In this document: one piece after another, positions 21,325-33,040 of the stretch
Layout of the letters: the number at the start of each line of letters is the position of its first letter
How positions within the stretch are numbered: position 1 is the first letter of the stretch
DNA from: Scolanthus callimorphus
Taxonomy: Eukaryota; Cnidaria; Anthozoa; Actiniaria; Edwardsiidae
Direction of reading: 5' to 3'
Assembly (NCBI GenBank): GCA_033964015.1
Contig: CM066912.1
Location: forward strand, 25,269,605-25,333,604
Length of the DNA: 64,000 bases
Notes under the pieces: model-generated
Seen by the model: the letters and a program-made list of their open reading frames with translations, nothing else
The model's database searches: none
What the model was told of the DNA's origin: nothing
Translations under genes and position numbers: made by a program

Positions 21325-22204
21325 CATTCAAAATTAATTATTTGAGAAAGCAAACAGTTTGTCAGCCTGCCTACAAGCGCATGACGTCACGCGTGCAATA
21401 ATTTTCAACTTATCCAATCTTTGACGTCATCGATGGGATAAGTCGCTTGCCTTTGAAAACATCAAGAATTCTCCGGTGGTGCTAAACCAATCAGAAGCGA
21501 GAAAATAATACGTTGAATGGATAATGATCAAAATTTAATTACATAGTTTGTAAACTGTGCCTGTGCTCGGCCCAGTAGCAGAAAAGGCGTTTTTTTAATA
21601 ATAATAATAATAATAAATATGTTTTTGGAGCATTACACAAAGTCTCAATGCTCTTACAAGTAGTGTGTCCTAGGCTAACTAAAAAAATAAATTAAAAAGA
21701 AACGAAGAAAACGAACAGAAAAAATATCAAAATTTACATCCGTTTAAAACACAATAAAAAGCAATAAAAATAATAATAAAAAACGTTAAAAAAAGTAAAA
21801 AATTGATATGCAAAACAATTAGGCATTGACAAAGATATCCAATGACAGCAGTCACGCAATTAAGTGGAGTTTTTGAATTTTGAGGGCAAGATAGTTGGCA
21901 TATTCATGTATTCTGTTGCTTTAATATTGTCCTTGAAACCGACCAGTTATACAGCCCACAAAAGTTGCCGGCGGTCAGAAGTGAAGTAGCCGCCTTCTAT
22001 TGAAACCCCTGAACTGTTATTTCATTCCGCGAAAACTTTGCCATCCTATATCTGAAAAATTCTATACTATTCAATGCATCTCTCTGAAAACATTCTTTAC
22101 TTATACAGTGGCGGAAACATGGGGTTGCATTGGGTACCTGTTGATAGTTTACAGGAAATGTACTGAAACGTTTTTTTTTAATCCGTTTCCATAATAGTCA
22201 GTTG
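21325..22204. other. No gene recognised; (AAT)n microsatellite
   Basis: (AAT)n lies at about 21595-21618. Frames near 22000-22194 carry no domain. Confidence 0.4.
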
Positions 22205-22356
22205 AAAATAGAAGTTGAAAAAGTTGTGAATACCGACGAGAAACTGATGAAGCTTGAATTGAGACAACAGACAATAAACTTGAGAAAACGTTTCGGAGTC
22301 GTTGGTATTCGCAAGTTTTTCAACTTCAAACTGAGGCTCCCACTGTATTTATGCCC
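22205..22356. repeat. Repeat F, foldback copy
   Basis: The left arm AGTTGAAAAAGTTGTGAATA and the right arm AAGTTTTTCAACTT are inverse. ACCGACGAGAAACTGAT is shared with 19944-20060. The right side runs into GAGGCTCCCACTGTATTTAT, the inverse of the start of the other copy. Confidence 0.65.
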
Positions 22357-22450
22357 CGCTGATACATTATTCAGCGGTAGAGCAGAGAATTCGAAACAGG
22401 ACTATTTAACGTTGCCCCGTAAAACGTAAAACCATGAACCATGCATCATA

Positions 22451-22588
22451 ATAGCCGAATCCACACTAGAGACGAGTTTCTCGTCAGAAAAATGTCCTGT
22501 CTTGTGTGAATTCTAGTCGGAAACTAGTCGGCTCATTTATCGCCAAACTTTCTCCTTCAAAAAACTCGTCTCTAGTGTGAATTCGGCT
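22451..22588. repeat. Foldback with TAGCCGAATCCACACTAGAG ends
   Basis: The 28-base arms at 22451-22478 and 22561-22588 are inverse, apart from about one mismatch. The ~80-base loop is non-coding. Confidence 0.8.
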
Positions 22589-22593
22589 AATGA

Positions 22594-24270
22594 AGACGCT
22601 TTTTCTCGTATTTTCTAGGAATTTGACAAACAAATCTACACTTAAAGTCCCATTGGCATTTAGATAACTACTTTGGGATATAATTTGACATGAATTGCTG
22701 TGATTTTGATACGAATTATCATTTCCAACATGCAAGCATGGTTTATCATACCGATTGTTTTAGGAGCAAACGTGTATATGGTGCACCTATACTTTATGAT
22801 GTCTTGATCCGCCACTGCGTAATTTGAGTTTCATCCGATGATGTTTTTTGTGATTTTAGCCCTTTACACTTCGCTCGCACTAAAATAATAAACATGTTAA
22901 AATTCAAAATCAAAACCCTTTGAGCATCTAACTATACTTGGAGGAACTGGTGAAAGAACAGAGATGACTTTTGTCGAGCAATGTGTTGAGCAGTGAAACT
23001 ATTTTTAAAATCAGCTCAAAGCACCGAGCTAACTGTTGAGTCAATTTTGTCTGAATATATTTATCACTAAACTACATATGAAAAGGATAAACTAGATTAT
23101 ACCTCTTGAAGCCAGCTTTAGCTTTTTATGCGGTCAACGGTTGAACGAATCATTGAATCATGACGAACGTTCGTACTACAGTAGCTGGGAAACGACCACT
23201 TAACCCAAATTTGTGCTGCTAAGATATCTGTATGGAAGAAAAGGCTGTACCTGTACCTTCTTTGATTTGTGTCATGATATAACAAATTTTGGCGTTTTGG
23301 TGCCCTTTCATAAGGATTGAGTTCTAACATTGTGTCGATTTGCTTTCGATACTATTAGAAAGGACAATCAACTCCCAGCTTTTAAAATAACTTAGGTATC
23401 GAACCAGCATTAATGGACAATGCTTCTAGTTTTACTTACCTAAGAAGCCAAGCAGTCGTTGGAAAAATAATAATCTCCTTGCTGTTTCTCCTGACCAACA
23501 CGAGTTGTCGACTTACCGGACTCTTTGCTTAGATTGTCCTTTTCGTCGATCGTTTGGGAGAATTGAAGACACTTGGCAGCTCGTAAGTCTTGTTCTTCTT
23601 TCTTTATTGTTATTCATTTTTGAACTTAATTGATATTGATTCAGTTTTTTCACATGCTCAGTAAAGTGTAGCAAAATAACAACTTTAGAAGCTCATATGA
23701 CTGACACTTATAAGCAGTCAACCGTCCATTGAAATAAATAGCTCGAAACGCGAAAACATGGAATGTTTCCTAAGATAGCTTTGTTTCACAGTTTTTTAAC
23801 AAATGCATAAACAACACAGAATCCTTTATAATTGTACTTCAACTTAGTCTAAGAAAGAAAAAGGAACTTAAATTCGCATTATATAGGCATTCTTACGTAA
23901 GATTTGATAGCTTTCGTTATAAAATTCCCAAGTTTGAAAACTGTTCAGCCTGGTAAGGAAAAAAAACAATTATTCACAATCCATTTCTATCCGCTTGATA
24001 ACAAACCAAAATTTGTGCTTACCAAACGAACTTAGGGACTTCTTTGTTGTGAACTGGATTTTAGGTAACTATAAATTAACCAGCTAAAATCGTTTCATTC
24101 TCTAGTTCCAAGTACTAAATAAGAGGTAATAAATGTTTATTTGCAGCAGATGTTTTTGCTTTACTTCTTTTAGCTCAGAATCGTTTTCCCACTGACAATT
24201 ATATCAAAAGCCTATACATGCTCAGCAATGTCCCTTGTAGTCAAATACTGGCTGATTTTGAACGTTGCGG
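22594..24270. other. No gene recognised
   Basis: Two minus-strand frames of 70-83 codons (22484-22735, 23118-23330) have no motif I recognise. No repeat ends were seen. Confidence 0.4.
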
Positions 24271-24278
24271 CATGACAA

Positions 24279-24499
24279 CATTCTCGAACCCAGAGCTCCA
24301 CGGGTCGTAACCTCGCGGGGGAGGCTCTGGTGACAGCCACTGACGCATGCGCGAGATTTAATACAGAGCCGCTGAGAGAAAGACCTTTCAGCGCATGCTC
24401 CAACGCTCAAAATCAGCCAATCAGCGACGACCCTCAAATGGATGTCCCCAGAGCCTCCCCTGCGAGCAGACGAGCCGGGAGCTCTGGGTATGAGAATAG
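24279..24499. mobile_element. hAT-like MITE, family G
   Basis: Ends are CATTCTCGAACCCAGAGCTC and GAGCTCTGGGTATGAGAATAG. The flanks CATGACAA (24271-24278) and CATGGCAA (24500-24507) look like an 8-bp target duplication with one change, as expected for hAT elements. The same family occurs at 50052-50494. It contains GCATGCG motifs and no coding sequence. Confidence 0.7.
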
Positions 24500-24526
24500 C
24501 ATGGCAACGGCTTCGTATTAAATCTT

Positions 24527-25074
24527 GAGTGGTTAAGGTCACACGGTGTCCTTACTTCACGTGATCGTCAAGTCCTTCGGTCGTGTGGTCGTTTCCACGG
24601 GAGCTTCAACAACACTTGGCTGAACTTGATTATCCGAGATTTTAATGGTTCCAAGAATAGTCCGAGTGGTTAAGGTCACGTGGTGTCTTTACGTCACGTG
24701 ATCGTGTCCTTCGCGGTCTTGTGATCGTTTCCATAGGAGCTTCGACAACACTTGGCTGAACTCGATTATCCGAGAATTTAATGGTTCCAAGAGTAGTCCG
24801 AGTGGTTAAGGTCACGTGATGTCTTTACGTCATGTGATCGTCGAGTCCTTCGGTCTGGTGATCGTTTCCATGGGAGCTTCGACAACACTTGGCTGAACTC
24901 GATTATCCACAAGAATTTAATGGTTCCAAGAATAGTCCGAGTGGTTAAGGTCACGTGGTGTCTTTACGTGACGTGATCGTTAAGTCCTTCCGTCTGGTGA
25001 TCGTTTCCATGGGAGCTTCGACAACACTTGGCTGAACTCGATTATCCGAGAATTTAAAATTGGTTCCAAGAATA
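24527..25074. repeat. Four-unit ~137-bp tandem array including the 3' end of a GPCR gene
   Basis: Units start with GAGTGGTTAAGGTCAC at 24527, 24664, 24800 and 24939 (spacings 137, 136 and 139). Each carries CTTCGACAACACTTGGCTGA and TTAATGGTTCCAAGAATAGT. The last unit encodes about residues 290-329 and the stop of the minus-strand receptor. The other three lie downstream of the stop codon, towards a hAT-like MITE. Confidence 0.9.
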
Positions 25075-25940
25075 GTATTTATCCCCTTCAGGAAACTTGG
25101 AATCCTCCACACGTAAATGAACTGATTCATTGCGCAATTGATCATAACAAATCTGAACAAGAAGTCACGTGCCCAGTGTATGACATCACAACTGCAAACA
25201 GTGACGTCACAAAATGCTATTACGTAAGCAAGTACAACCGAAGGCAAGTTACATGCTAAGAAGATGGCGAGAATTAATATGAACCCGTTCGTTACGCGTT
25301 GTTCTTTTCTTAGCGCTGCGTGACCGGCGTTACCGCTTCCGTGACTTGCTAAATTTCGGGCGCTGTGACGTAGCTTGTTTGAAATACTTACGGTCGTGAA
25401 GCATCCTATAGACAGCGTTGCTGCTGTCAGGACATTAAGAAATACGAAGGCGAATACGAACGGTCCTAACGCGAAATACAAAAACGAGATTCCAATCGAA
25501 GTTATCCATATGCCTATTGACAGATATATTGCCCGCTTAGGGTCAACCTTACGAATGAATTCAGAAGATATCGCCAGGTATCTCTCAACCGTCAGCGAAA
25601 TAATACTCAATAGAGAAGCCATACTTGTGATATAAAACGTGATGTGCGATACCCAAATGAAGCTGATGGTATCCTTGACAACCAATGCTTCCCGGATGTA
25701 ATGGACGATTGCGATTGGTTCGCAGATGCCTCCAAGGAGGAGATCCGCTACTGAGACGTTGAAGAGGAGGTAGTTGAAGGAGTTGCGAAGTTCCTTGTGA
25801 GGGTCCCGGATGATGACATAGCACACCAGGAAATTTCCTGGAATTGTGACCAGGCAGATGATTATCGTGACGACAGCGGAGACGCAGGAAAGAGTAAATG
25901 GTGGCCATTCGTCACCGCAAGGATTTTTATTGAATACCAT
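24951..25940 (-). CDS. Intact rhodopsin-like (class A) GPCR
   Basis: A 329-residue seven-transmembrane receptor from a single exon, starting at the ATG at 25940. TM1 is ~17-41 (IPGNFLVC, N36). TM2 is ~53-78 (D66 in VSVADLLLG). TM3 ends in ERY (119-121). TM4 is ~136-158, TM5 ~160-185 and TM6 ~218-243 (no CWxP). TM7 is ~257-278 and carries N272-Q-F-I-Y276 where most class A receptors have NPxxY. The third intracellular loop and C-tail are short and basic. It should act at the plasma membrane through G proteins; the ligand cannot be told from sequence. Its closest relatives here are the broken copy at 5102-6174 and the fragment at 62423. The last ~40 codons lie in a tandemly repeated unit, so the tail length may be recent. 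Confidence 0.92.
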   Translation of the reverse strand: MVFNKNPCGDEWPPFTLSCVSAVVTIIICLVTIPGNFLVCYVIIRDPHKELRNSFNYLLFNVSVADLLLGGICEPIAIVHYIREALVVKDTISFIWVSHITFYITSMASLLSIISLTVERYLAISSEFIRKVDPKRAIYLSIGIWITSIGISFLYFALGPFVFAFVFLNVLTAATLSIGCFTTVSISNKLRHSARNLASHGSGNAGHAALRKEQRVTNGFILILAIFLACNLPSVVLAYVIAFCDVTVCSCDVIHWARDFLFRFVMINCAMNQFIYVWRIPSFLKGINTILGTNFKFSDNRVQPSVVEAPMETITRRKDLTITSRKDTT

Positions 25941-26265
25941 TGGAGTCTTGTTTCAAGTTAAGTTCGAAAATCTGCAACAGAAAATCAGAAGTGGAATTAC
26001 TCCGCGAAACAAATTAAAACAGGTTATTTTATAAGATTCGAGCAATGCTTGTCCAAAAATATTGTTACTAAAAGTTTAATACCTACTGCCTTTATTTGGT
26101 GGGATTCCTATGAAAGAGACAAGCCGCCAAAATTTATCATGGAGACCCAAGAACCTGAATTTCAAAGTTTTCTAAAATTATACAGAAATGTATATAGGAT
26201 TACCATGAGGTTCCCATGAGAATTGTTAGACGGGACGATAACAGCTTATCACTTATATTCATACA
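25941..26265. other. Upstream flank of the intact GPCR; nothing recognised
   Basis: AT-rich sequence with no clear TATA box, repeat or second gene. Confidence 0.4.
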
Positions 26266-26423
26266 CCGAATTCAATAATGGCGCCAAGTTTGAAAAGCCA
26301 TTGTTCTGGACTGGCTAGCCTCGAATGCGTGCAAAAACGCTTTTGTGTTTTCACGTGATTTCGAGGCTAGTCAGTCCAGAACAATGGCTTTTCGAACTGG
26401 GCGCCATTATTGAATTCGGGGTA
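26266..26423. repeat. Foldback with CCGAATTCAATAATGGCGCC ends
   Basis: The arm ending GCCATTGTTCTGGACTGGCT is inverted as AGTCAGTCCAGAACAATGGC. The ends read CGAATTCAATAATGGCGCC and GGCGCCATTATTGAATTCG. The arms are about 65 bases long around a cgtgcaaaaacgc loop. Confidence 0.85.
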
Positions 26424-26533
26424 TACCTTTAAAAAACACCAAAACCAAATCAAAAGATTTGTTACAACAATATTTTTGACCGCTTCATTTTCAAATTGCT
26501 CGAAGTTCCGTTTTAAACAATTGACCAATCAGG

Positions 26534-26656
26534 AGATGGCCCATCACCAACCGGGAGCCTTTGCGCCCCGTTTTCTTTTGTTTTCAAATTGATCCATTGT
26601 TTTTCGGGTGCTCTGATTGGCTAAGAGTCCGCAAAGGGCTTGTGATGGGCCTTTAA
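26534..26656. repeat. MITE family H, copy 1
   Basis: GGCCCATCACCAACCGGGAG to GTGATGGGCCTTTAA. The body TTTGCGCCCCGTTTTC, AAATTGATCCATTGTTTTTC is shared almost base for base with 41116-41245. Confidence 0.75.
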
Positions 26657-26659
26657 GGT

Positions 26660-27336
26660 AGTGCCCCAGGAAAATAAGAGACGCTGTCTGTTTTTTTCTT
26701 CTTTCATTTTTTCATTCTGATTGGCTGACCTCAGCCAATGGGAACGATTGGAAAACGCAATCTGAGTTACTTATTCATTTAGCAACTACTTCGGAACAAC
26801 GTTTTATCGAAAATATGATCTCTTGAAAAAAGGAGTTCAAATAAGAATTTGCAGGGGGTGGTACTCCCATATTTTTAGGGGTGTGCTGCTCGGCGTATCT
26901 TTTAAGGTGTAAAAATCGCAGTCTATGATATCATTTATGGGTATTCATGCGAAAACCTTGAGTTTTGTAAAATGTGGTATATTTTAGCCAACACAGGCAA
27001 GTTCGTTATCTGTGGGGGAGTTCAGTATTTCACTGGCTCGTCAGAGGCCTGGGGCCTGTTCCTGAAAGGTTGGATAAAGTTACCACGGAAAAAAGTTCTA
27101 TGTTGTATAGGATTTGTTCAGGATTTATCCGTTGGATAAGCGTTTATCCACTGATAACGTTTAATTAACTGGCCTTCTAGGAATCAGCCCCTGATATTTA
27201 GTGTTTGATTCTTTTTAGATATGGGGGTAAAACGCCGGACGTCTCGAAAATCAGAACGACGCTAAATTCCAAGAGGCGAAGGGGTGAGTTGATACAGAAG
27301 GAAGTTATCAAATTATCCTCATGTTATTGGCCTCTT
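26660..27336. other. No gene recognised
   Basis: Contains a small ATTGGCTGACCTCAGCCAAT palindrome (about 26721). The rest is AT-rich with no coding signal. Confidence 0.4.
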
Positions 27337-27655
27337 AAGGTCTCTGTTAACCCGTGAGGGATGTCTTCGGAAAAACATTCTCGTCGCGTCGCAATGTATG
27401 CTATGATAATCAGCTATATATCATTTTAAAGCTAAAATATTGCTCTATCTTATGAAATTGTTTAGTTTATTGAAGTTTAATTTTTTCTTGTATTTTTAAG
27501 ACCGCGAACTAAAACTACCTTGTTTACTTGAGAAGCTCCAGACAACTACCCTGTTGTTGCACAATTTCACACTTTGTCGGATTTTAATCTCGGAGAAATG
27601 AACTGCAAAACCGTATTTACGAAAATATTAGGTCGCGAAGTTGAAATTCGCATAA
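27337..27655. repeat. Interspersed repeat D, copy 2
   Basis: Same orientation as 10193-10535. Both carry GCTATGATAATCAGCTATAT and ACGAAAATATTAGGTCGCGA. This copy has a short different stretch near 27520-27555. Confidence 0.7.
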
Positions 27656-27797
27656 ACGTACTTTCCACGTGCTCTCTGGTTTCTTACAATCCCTCGGGGA
27701 ATGTTGGTCGAACTGATAAAACTTAAAGTTAGATCAGTTCTCCTAACATCCCCCTGGTGTTTGTAAGAAACCAGAGAGCACGCGGAAAGTACTTTTA
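27656..27797. repeat. Foldback element
   Basis: The left arm GTACTTTCCACGTGCTCTCT and the right arm AGAGAGCACGCGGAAAGTAC extend to about 50 bases each, with a loop near 27715. Confidence 0.8.
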
Positions 27798-28302
27798 TTG
27801 CTTAAATAATGCACCTTATTTGCCTAGAATATTTCAAAAAAAGGAATGTTGTAAACATTTTCTTGATCAAATCTTCGTCAAATCTTTACTCCATATCTTG
27901 CTGTCTTCCGCGACTGCCGTGATAATCTATGGCAGAGGAAGTTTTTATCTGCCTAAACCTTAAAATATTTAATTACAATTCCATATATATATATGGCGTA
28001 ATTTTCCAGGTCGCTTGTCATAGATTTTTACTTACTCGATGCGCTCATTAAAATTTAAAGGTTTTTAATTATATAACTTGTTTGAAACATCAAAACAATT
28101 CACAGTGTTGCTAATGGCAACTAAATCACCTTGTGTTTCTTTCATAAGCAACACATTTTAATTTAAACAATAAAGGGACAGCCAACATCAACAGTTCTAA
28201 GAGGATTTACTCTTTAAAAGAGATATTTGGCTCCATGTATTTCTATCCATAAGAACAAACATTGTAAGCGGCCAGTAGATAATATTGACATCCTAAATTA
28301 AC
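27798..28302. other. No gene recognised
   Basis: AT-rich, with a short (AT)n at about 27985. No motif or terminal repeat was seen. Confidence 0.4.
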
Positions 28303-28897
28303 CTATTTCAGAAAAGGTTGTCCTTCACAACTGTTGTTGTCACAGCTGTTGTAGCCCGAAGTTCGTCATGGGAGAAACTAAGAAGAAAGAAATTATTGTG
28401 ATGTATTTAGAATCATATTTTGTATAAGCATAGTAACTATGGTATAAGCAGGGTGTTACAGCTGTTTCAGGTAACACGCGACTTCGCCGTTGCCGCCAGA
28501 GTTTGGCAGTTGGGTTTTCTGTGCTGTCCATCAATGCAATCCGTGTCCGTGTGAGCCAATCATATCCTTTCTCAGTAAGGAGGCTCAGTGCATTCGATTG
28601 GCTTCCCTTGCGAGACATGTCGCGACAGAAGCCAATTCACTGCACTGGCGAAACTAGGCAAGGATCTGATTGGCCCACAATGGTTTCATTGACTACACAG
28701 TAAAACCCAACTGCCAAAAGCTCCTTCGATGTTTTGAACGCGCTGGGTCGCGTGTTACCTGAAACAGCTATAAAGTACATGACTAATGATCCTAAAGCAG
28801 TTTCCCTGATTCTGTTTTGGTATATCTATTTGCTCCCATGGCGCATAGCGGGGCTACAACCAGACAGTTGTGACGATGCAACCTTTTCTGAAATAAG
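28303..28897. repeat. MITE with a second foldback nested inside
   Basis: The outer terminal repeats are TATTTCAGAAAAGGTTG (28304-28320) and its inverse (28880-28896). The inner repeat GCTGTTTCAGGTAACACGCG at 28461 is inverted at about 28750-28769. Inside that is a palindrome with AGCCAATC boxes around CATGTCGCGACA. A fragment of the outer end (ACAACTGTCGTTGTAGCCCG) occurs at about 54780. Confidence 0.75.
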
Positions 28898-30520
28898 TGT
28901 ATGCAAAGTATTTCATTAATATCCTGCAGATAACAACACATAGAAAACCGAGAAAAATTGATACGATCATGCGAAAAGGAAGTCTCTCTTTGTTCTTTTG
29001 TCAAAATTGTTATTACTCCATCGATCACTCGTTATTTATAAGATATCAATAAGTCTTCAACAAAGCGATATATATCCCATTTCTCCTTTATTTCTAAAGT
29101 GATTAAACTAATTCTAAATTGAATTATTGTACTCAACAGTCCTGGACATCACTGGCTTATACTGTATATACATTTCAAAGAATTTTGCGTACTCAGATAT
29201 TAAGAAATCGTTCCAATTCATGGATTTTTGTAATATAGATTCCTAGATGTTGCAAGTTCTTTTATTCTATGTTTTTAAAAATTAAGAAAATTATTAGGCT
29301 AAACAGGTTCTTATATAAAGGGAGTATAACAGGCAAATGTTAGCCTAACAGGTTCTTAAATTCTAGGTTCTTACTTGCGGGGTTTTACAGGACAAGATTC
29401 GCAATCAAATTCCATCCGCTCAATAACACACGAATTTGTGCTTATCTGGCAGCTGAAGGATTATTAAATAAATCTTGGCGATTATTTGCTCATTTCTAGT
29501 GAGTTTGACTGCATTTAAGCTACCTAAATCAAGCCCCGAATATATCGTGATACTAACCCTTTAATACTAGAGTTTGAAGTCACTGAAGAAGGTATATGTT
29601 TGACTAAAAAAACGTATACTTTTCAGCTCCTTGGCGGATGCTTTTCAGCCAAATTACTCGCTATCAGCTTACCTTTAATCAGAGAAATTCAACTATGAAT
29701 ATTCTCCTCTTATTTCCTAGTGGGTGTTAATATTGAAGTTATTAGTTGCAATTGTGTTATTATTTTTACATTCTAGAGTTTCACGTTTCCACTTGCAGAA
29801 TATTTCAACCTAGGATTTCCATTGATGAGAATTGGTAACTAGTATTTGGTACAACTAAACACAAATGATTTTACGATAACTTTGTTTAAATCATAAGCTT
29901 GTGGCGTTACCTTTTAGCAGTACACTCACAGAGACCATGTACTCGTTTGCTTGAAAAAATTATTCTATACATAGAATAATGACTAATAAAATTCGGCTTG
30001 AATTTCTCATGTAATGAAATAGGAAAGTAATCTGACGTCTCAGTCTGAGAAATGTTTCTAGTACTAGGAATTTACCACTTACATGAAAATGTCCTCGCCG
30101 AGCATCATTACACTACGTTTTCCTTTGGTGAAGTTTTTTTTCTTTCAGGGTGGTTCTATGAAACCTTGAGATGTTTGTTTGTGTAACTACTTCAGGTTCA
30201 GTCGAACGATTGAATGTTTTCGGTACCAACTACATCCTGTAGTAATGATATAGTCATGAATATTTATTCATGAATTTTAATTTATGAATATTTCAAGAGA
30301 GTTTTGTGAATGTTTTTTGATTGATTGTCACAAGCCAAAACGCCAATTAAGCATAAATTGCTTAGACGAGCTTCCTTTCAATATCCTAAGGACATGTCCA
30401 TTACGAGTAGTCAGTTTTAAAAACAAATTAGAGATAATGGTATTTGGTTATGATAAGGTTACAATTTTGCTAATTGGAATGTTATGATTTAAAGCCAAAA
30501 AAATGGCTTCGAATGAAGCC
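28898..30520. other. No gene recognised; small MITE near 29270-29395
   Basis: The segment about 29290-29392 (GTTAGCCTAACAGGTTCTTA, ending in GGGGTTTTAC) shares sequence in inverse orientation with about 33815-33930, so it is a small dispersed repeat. A short ATGAATATTTATTCATGAAT palindrome lies at about 30256. No coding exon is recognised. Confidence 0.45.
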
Positions 30521-30522
30521 GC

Positions 30523-30835
30523 CGTTACACGGTGCAATGTTTTCTACAACCTGCCTGAGCCATTGCAGCGTGTAACACCCTCTGCAACGTTGCAGCAAGT
30601 AGGATACGATTCTACTTCTCGCAAGGGATTGTAGCAACTTGTCTCGCATTGCAGCGTGGAACAGCAAATCTTGCCCTCTCGGGCTTCTTTGCGCATGTGT
30701 GTCTGTATCAAAATGGCGGACGAAATTGGCGCGCAAATAGTAAAACGTTCGATACGTTGCGAGCGACCATTGCGAGCTAATATCAGCTGCAATGACTCGT
30801 GCAACTTGTTGCAGAAAATATTGCACCGTGTAACT
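30523..30835. repeat. MITE family J
   Basis: The ends are GTTACACGGTGCAATGTTTT and AAAATATTGCACCGTGTAAC. Multiple TTGCAGC/GCTGCAA motifs lie inside. Reading frames over it (up to 124 codons) arise from the repeat and show no domain. Confidence 0.75.
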
Positions 30836-30890
30836 CCACAGTTTTGAAAATAACAAATGATTTCTAGTATTGTTTCAGATTCTTTCGAAT

Positions 30891-30990
30891 TTTAGCCTGC
30901 TTGCAGGCGGCACTGGGTGTTTTTATCGCGGAAAGCCCGGTCCGATCGCTGTTCGGGCGCCATCTTGGAATTTTGAGGCGAGCAACTTTG
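30891..30990. repeat. MITE end fragment, family K
   Basis: TTAGCCTGCTTGCAGGCGGC ... TTTTTATCGCGG ... GGCGCCATCTTGG is the inverse relative of the segment at about 54080-54157. Only one end is present here. Confidence 0.55.
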
Positions 30991-33040
30991 AATTGTTGTA
31001 ACAAATTTTTTTACAAAATTGTTTTTATGCTAATATTTGTTTGACTTATTTTTATACGAACATTTTGCAGATGTTTTGAGAAGATTTTAAAAAGTAAGTT
31101 TTTGTTTCTGACGTCGTTAAGAAAACCAGAAAATGCCACCAAAATAGGTTAAATTAATTAGTACTCATTTTTATTTTTTACAACTTGTTTTTGTACTAAT
31201 ATTTGTTTTATTTGCTGGTTTTTATACAAACACTTTGCAGATGCTTGGAGAAGTCTCAAAAACGTTTTTTTTTGGCAATTGGCAAATTGTTTATTTTATG
31301 GTTGCAGAATATTCCGATGGAATAATTTGCTTTTTTGATCAAAGTTTATAGATAACAAGATAAAAATAAAACCTATTTCTCTGAATGTGCAAGCACCTCA
31401 CTCCGTCTAAGCATGTCACGCAAGTAAACTGTGTTGGATTTTGGACTTCGTTATAAAAACTTCAGACCAGAAAATGCAGCCCAATTAATTAATTAATTAG
31501 CGTACCAAAAAGCACTACAGTAAACTCTTATCAGTTTTATGTGGTTTCTTTGAAATATAGCTTCAGATTGATTATCGATGACAAAAAATAATGGGAAAGG
31601 TAATAACAACACCCACGTTACTTGATGCAGGTGAAAATGAAGTCCAGTTTAATTCAGCACGTATAGTTAAGCTGCAAATTTTGATGAAGATTGGTTGAAT
31701 ACTAACCGAGATATAGTATTTGTAAATTGATGATTTCTACAATAAAATGTATGGTGGTAGTTTTGAAGCTTTTGACCATACATTTCTATGTATAAAATAG
31801 GCCCGAAAGCTATGTTTTAAAATTCTCAGCAAGTTTTCGAGTAATTCTTCCTAAACTTTGTAGCTTTACCAATACGGATATGCTGAATTGAATACTGGAC
31901 CTGATAACTATAAGATATTATTAAGCTATATTAACGTGATGAGGGTTTATTGACTCTCGGATATTCCCGTTGTTCATTTGGGTCATCTCCAGTGTAAGAA
32001 CCATTCCTTGAGGACACCTTTGTGTTTAGTTACTATTTGATCATGATTGGTTCAACCTTCGTTCTACCAAACAAAGAAAGCTTTGTGACGCAGCTGGTGA
32101 GTTCCTACACTGGAGATGAGCCGTTCATTTCCACATCCGATCTTTTGTGTAATATATCAAACACGAGACAGTTTGTTTTATCAGGATTTCCGAATAAACG
32201 AGGAAAAGTCGATCGCGTATCTAAACCTTTTTCACGCTTATGATTCATCTTTTTAAGTAATGGTCCGTATAAGGACTACCCAAGCCAACAGCAGAGCATG
32301 CTGGAATGCATGCTGTGTATTGTATTGTTTGTTTTTGCTGTATTGTGTGTTTTGTATTTTAGTGTATGGTGTTATCGAGAGAGTATGGGTGGGGGGGGTG
32401 CTTCTGTGGAAAAAAAGGTGGCGGGGTTGGGGGGGGGTGGGGGTGAGGGAAGAAGCAACATACTGTCTATCCTGTAAAAACGTATATGTAATAACATTTG
32501 TAATTAAAGATGGACAAAAAAAAAATGCTGGAATGCAATTATTTTCTATTGAAAATATCGGCGATTTCATTGGCTTAGACACAAAAATTGGTCAAATTAC
32601 CATGAAAGAAAGACTTTTCTCAGGATTTATGGTAAGATATAAGCACATGTGGTACTCATAGACAGGATATACGATTTTTTAAGACTTCGTATATGGGGAA
32701 CCTAGCGTAAAATAGTGATTCCCTTTCCTTTGTCTTTCTTTAATCTGATTGGTCTGGAGAGTTATTATCGCCATATTTTCTCAAGCAAGTCGAAATCAAT
32801 AATTGTTTCACTTGTATTATGTTACTAGTCATGACAACTTTCTGTGGTAAAAGAATGGAACACATCTTATGTGGGGAACCCTGAATGCCGTAGAACAATG
32901 GAGTTTCGGTTCCTTCTTGCATGGATGATTACTTAATGAGTTTGAGAAGCGTGTTCTCGAACCCTTGTCAAATCTATTCCTCGCCTTCTAGGTAAACTCT
33001 ATTGTGAGTATAACAGAAATGACCTGGAATTGACCTGCTA
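30991..33040. other. No gene recognised
   Basis: Contains a weak inverted repeat (CATCTCCAGTGTA at about 31984 and TACACTGGAGATG at about 32107) and a G-rich patch at about 32390-32450. A 133-codon frame over the G-rich patch is low-complexity and not convincing. Confidence 0.45.

Noticed and set aside
24212..24542. Frames of 60-106 codons on both strands
   Set aside because: They translate the hAT-like MITE. Similar frames occur in the 50052-50494 copy.
30482..30856. 124-codon minus-strand frame
   Set aside because: It spans MITE family J from end to end, with no domain. The opposite frames are also open because the repeat is palindromic.
32253..32661. 109- and 133-codon frames on both strands
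   Set aside because: Low-complexity G-rich sequence with no conserved motif or splice sites.
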